NCBI GenBank assembly: GCA_014529385.2
Contig: CM043953.1
Coordinates: 73,871,872-73,929,871 of the forward strand
Reading direction: 5' to 3'
DNA length: 58,000 nt
Source of the DNA: Adiantum capillus-veneris
Taxonomy: Eukaryota > Streptophyta > Polypodiopsida > Polypodiales > Pteridaceae
In this document: positions 54,791-58,000 of the stretch, piece after piece
Layout of the letters: each line of letters opens with the position of its first letter
Numbering within the stretch: the first letter of the stretch is position 1
Notes under the pieces: generated by a model
Told to the model about the DNA's origin: nothing
What the model saw: the letters and a program-made list of their open reading frames with translations, nothing else
The model's database searches: none
Translations under genes and position numbers: made by a program

Positions 54791-56572
54791 CACATGGCAC
54801 GACAAAAGAGTTGCAGGAGCTTATATTATGCATGGCACACATATTCAAAAACTTAACCACAAAAGTATGTATGCATAATTCATGATAAGATGGATCAAAA
54901 GAAGATTGAAATTCCTACATTACGCATTTTTCCTAAGGGTGTGGACTCCGGATACAATTTTCAAGTGAATTTGCAAGTGGCATTGATAGGTATGATCACT
55001 CATGGACATGGAGAAGGTCATTACGGTCACTTTACCTTGAATGGTTTGTGGCCAACTGATCCAAATCTTACAATTGGCTCAATTGCTAATTGTTTATATA
55101 ACCTAGAGAGGATAGATAAGCATCCTCTTGGTGATCTAGCAATCAACAGACTACCAAGGAGCTCTATCTCACTACTAAATGATTTGAACTCAAGGGATGC
55201 TTTGGACTACCACAACTTGAGTGACGGAAAAGAGCCCATTGTGCAGACATCAAAAACTACAGAAGAGGAATTGGGGTCATCATTTTGTGCAGACATCAAA
55301 AACTACAGAAGAGGAATTGGGGTCATCATTTTGCAAGTTACCGGAGAACATGTTACTACAATTGGATAATTGTGCAGGGGAGAACAAAAATCGATACTTA
55401 TCTACCTATTTGTCCATGCTTGTTGCAAGGGGCATTTTCAAAACCATTCAACTAGGATTTTTGATGGTTGGGCATACACGAGGACATAGATGCAATGTTC
55501 AGTAAGTTTTTAGAGAAGTTGAGAGTTACACAAACTTATACTTTGCCTCATTTGATGGATACAGTAAGGAATAGCTCATCTTCATCTCCAACTCCATTTA
55601 TGCTCACAAAGGTCCCTGATTTCAAGCAATATTGTGATGGCTATCTTTGTGATGGACAAGACATACTTGTTGGCTATTCCAAACCTCTTTAATTTAGGCC
55701 TTTTATGCAAGATGAGACACCCATGATGCAATATAAGGCACACGTAGGTGTATCAAATTGGAGTGGAAGTATTCGCCTTTGGAAAACTGACATAGAAGGA
55801 AATCCAATGTTACCACATGGAGATCCACCTTTGGTACCAATGGCACAGTATGTCAAGGCCCATGAAGAAGTGATTCAGGGTTGAAGAACTATATTAAGTT
55901 TTGGCAAAATTTAGGAAATGGTTCAAGTGTGCCACAATATTATAAGCCCGTGATAGATTATAGGACTAAGGTAATTTACAAGCTTGGAAGAGCAATCATA
56001 TCAGAGGGAGTCTTGTACGAACAATTTTGGCCAAATCTCGTCACGAACAATGCACCACAATGAGCTTACAACAAGGAGCCGAAAGATTCCTAGGTCTTGA
56101 AGAGCTAAATGATCATTTATGTGGTCCTCAATGAGATAGACCAAGGGAAGAGTTTGACCCTCTATCTGATGTGCACCAAGATGACTTTGTTATGCTACTT
56201 CCAAGTGACATGGATATCTGTCGAGTTTGGCTTGCAATGGCTTTATCAAACATTGACAACGAGTCTACATCATGAAACTACAAAAAAGTTCTGATTCAAT
56301 ATTGGGCACCTTGTGCAAGAAAGAGTGGGATGACAGATACTCAAGCTTATACTAATTGTTGGAAGGGTTTTTGGGCTGTCAACTATAAGGACCCGCAAGT
56401 GTGGGAATCTATAGATGCAATTGTTTGGTCTTGGAGACCCAACAAAGAAGGTCCATTTTCAAGGATTAAGATTCCAGAAAGGCATGCTCTAAAAGCTAAA
56501 ACTAGACTTGCTCGTGCACATCATCAACCACACTTGGATCAAAGTTTGGACATGGAATCCAATTTGGAGTAG
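54787..56572 (+). pseudogene. DUF7869-type transposase gene, 3' part
   Basis: Resumes with HMARQKSCRSLYYAW and IIHDKMDQKKIEIPTL, then NLQVALIGMITHGHGEGHYG, the core LQLDNCAGENKNRYLSTYL (an Asp-Asn-Cys hallmark) and GHTHEDIDAMFSKFLEKL (after a one-base slip near 55,485). The downstream part has SVPQYYKPVIDYRTKVIYKL, VMLLPSDMDICRVWLAMAL and DAIVWSWRPNKE. The DNC...ENKNRY and GHTHEDID blocks suggest an RNase H-fold nuclease. Damage includes a 46 bp frameshifting duplication (55,241-55,332) and stops near 54,858, 55,692, 56,061, 56,134 and 56,275. No terminal repeats were identified. Confidence 0.7.
55241..55332 (+). repeat. 46 bp tandem duplication with frameshift
   Basis: Two identical adjacent copies starting GTGCAGACATCAAAAACTAC at 55,241 and 55,287. 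The unit is not a multiple of three, so the duplication shifts the transposase frame just before its core motif. Confidence 0.93.
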
Positions 56573-57204
56573 ATTATATGGAGCTTCTATTGTTACTATA
56601 ATGGTTGTAAACAAGACCTTTGATAGTAGTGATCTTTCTTTCTTTTATTTCATTACTAATATTTATCCAAATTCATGCTTTGTGCATCCTCAAATTTTGG
56701 TGTTTATTAACACCACAATTCTTTAAGATTTCACTCTACCCCATCAACAAGTATATCAACATTTTTCCCACTTTAAATGGAAAATTCCTAAATTACATGA
56801 ATTTAGTCAATTTGGAGATTCCCATAATGAGGGATTTTTACCATAATACCTAATATTGTCTTTGTATATTATTGTATTAAAATGCCTTTAGATATATAAT
56901 AACCTTGTGGAGTGATATTAACCACTCCTTAACTCATGCAATCTCCACTAAACCTCTGCATGTATGAAGAGGTGTTCCCACAGTCTAGACACTAGACAAA
57001 AGGGCTTGAATCCCCAACAAATCCTGCAAGATGCACGGGAAAAAAGAGAAGTGAAAGGTTTCTACTAAGCTATACAATATCAAATTTCAGCCACAAGTGG
57101 ACCAACAATGCCTAGAAGAAGACCTCGCAAGAGAGCAACATAAGATTGCAAAAAAAAGTGACTCATATGATGCTATGAATCACACGATTTCTTAGCTCTT
57201 AGTC
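56573..57204. other. No gene seen
   Basis: AT-rich sequence downstream of the transposase remnant, possibly its 3' UTR or element end. No supported coding frame. Confidence 0.4.
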
Positions 57205-57673
57205 ATGCAAGATGTGCTTGCTTTGGCCTCCACTTCTCAAGCACCAATAGCCATACTAGATGAGATCAAGTCTTTAAAGGCGGAGCTTGCACAAGAGAAG
57301 TATGATAGACAAGTGATGAAAGCTGGCCATATGGCCATGCAAAATCAAAAGGACCAAGAAAGCAAAGATTTGAGAGAAGTTAGAATTTGAAGAAACTACG
57401 GAGTTGACAAATGCCTGGAAAGAGCTAAGGAAATGGACTGCAAACATTATAGACCCCTCTCACAAATTCTTATTGCTATACAAGCTCAAAGTACTGGAAT
57501 CTTCAGCTTTACTCATGATCAAGTCAGATGAAGTGGTCAAAAACTTTGGCCGTGAAATGATTTCACTACCACTAATGAAGCAAGAAGCATTGCTGTGGAA
57601 AAAGAGGATCTTGCTAGTTCTCGAGCCAAATCAAAGAGGTGATTATGAAGGTGTGGTTTTCATAACTGATTAG
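57205..57673 (+). pseudogene. Unknown coiled-coil protein fragment
   Basis: Frame 57,205-57,390 has a helical, charged segment (LDEIKSLKAELAQEKYDRQV) and passes, after a frameshift near 57,375, into KLEFEETTELTNAWKELRKW, then ending at 57,673. Together it looks like one coiled-coil protein with a Trp-containing follow-on, broken once. Family unknown; it may belong to the same transposon as the gene upstream. Confidence 0.35.
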
Positions 57674-58000
57674 GTGCTAGAAAATCAACCACGTTGGAAA
57701 AAGGGGTGGTTTCAAAGGAGGCCAAAAGATGAAACCACATATAGAAGTGCCCCTTAGCATCTCAGGATCGACCCAGTATATTTTCCAATTCCTCGATCGA
57801 AATCATGGGATATCTACTACACATGAAGAATCCGTTGACCCTAAGTGCTTAATTACCTTGTGCTCTCTAAGCCAATGAATAACTACAAGCTAACAAAATC
57901 ATACATGGTGCACACCATGCAGGCAGTCATCACTGAAATGTGAGACATTCCAGATCTGCAAGATAATCATCACCTGCATACAAGACTTTGATGAAATTGA
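57674..58000. other. No gene seen
   Basis: Last 327 bases; no coding frame, repeat or site that I can support. Confidence 0.4.

Overview
This window looks like nuclear DNA of a land plant with a large, retroelement-rich genome. The two clear host genes are plant-type: a glycine-rich cold-shock-domain protein with two zinc knuckles, and an eight-cysteine lipid-transfer-like protein. The rest is nested, decayed transposable elements. A piggyBac-like remnant, a DUF7869-type transposase, a LINE of unusual ORF1 type and many long (GA)n tracts lean towards a non-seed plant such as a fern. That placement is inference only.

Layout. 1-11,542 is a plus-strand Ty3/gypsy element of Tat/Athila-like type (gag, protease 1, RT, RNase H, integrase, protease 2, basic W-P-K tail, small accessory ORF, PPT, 3' LTR); its 5' end lies outside the window. 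11.5-15.4 kb holds nothing I recognise. 15.4-21.1 kb holds a gypsy integrase scrap and a decayed Ty1/copia element that carries a ~0.8 kb non-coding insertion. 21.3-21.9 kb is a LINE reverse-transcriptase scrap. 23.1-24.8 kb is built of degenerate short repeats. 24.9-25.6 kb is a piggyBac-like remnant (minus), followed by an unknown ORF next to a copia-like LTR. A tRNA-derived SINE lies at 28.0-28.2 kb (minus). The lipid-transfer gene is at 28.8-29.4 kb. Diverged direct repeats with a foldback occupy 30.6-31.7 kb. The cold-shock gene is at 33.9-34.5 kb (minus). 35,707-43,850 is a second, minus-strand copy of the same gypsy family, from which RT, RNase H and integrase have been removed by an in-frame deletion. 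Its 5' end runs into a ~180 bp tandem array (43.9-48.2 kb), itself interrupted by a 2.2 kb block with a hAT remnant and a hairpin cluster. 48.5-56.6 kb is a broken DUF7869-type transposase gene, split by a nearly full-length LINE (minus) inserted in a (GA)n tract.

The most interesting system is the gypsy family. Both copies keep (i) a second retropepsin-like domain downstream of where integrase is or was, (ii) a repeated W-[VIA]-P-[KR] tail, and (iii) a small acidic ORF of 128-140 residues behind a TATA-like box and a conserved 3' splice-site-like sequence. The minus copy shows that the 3' module survived loss of the whole RT-integrase block. The two copies share LTRs of 595 and 554 bp that begin with TGTTAACC and stop matching right after GCGCACA, which defines the LTR ends.
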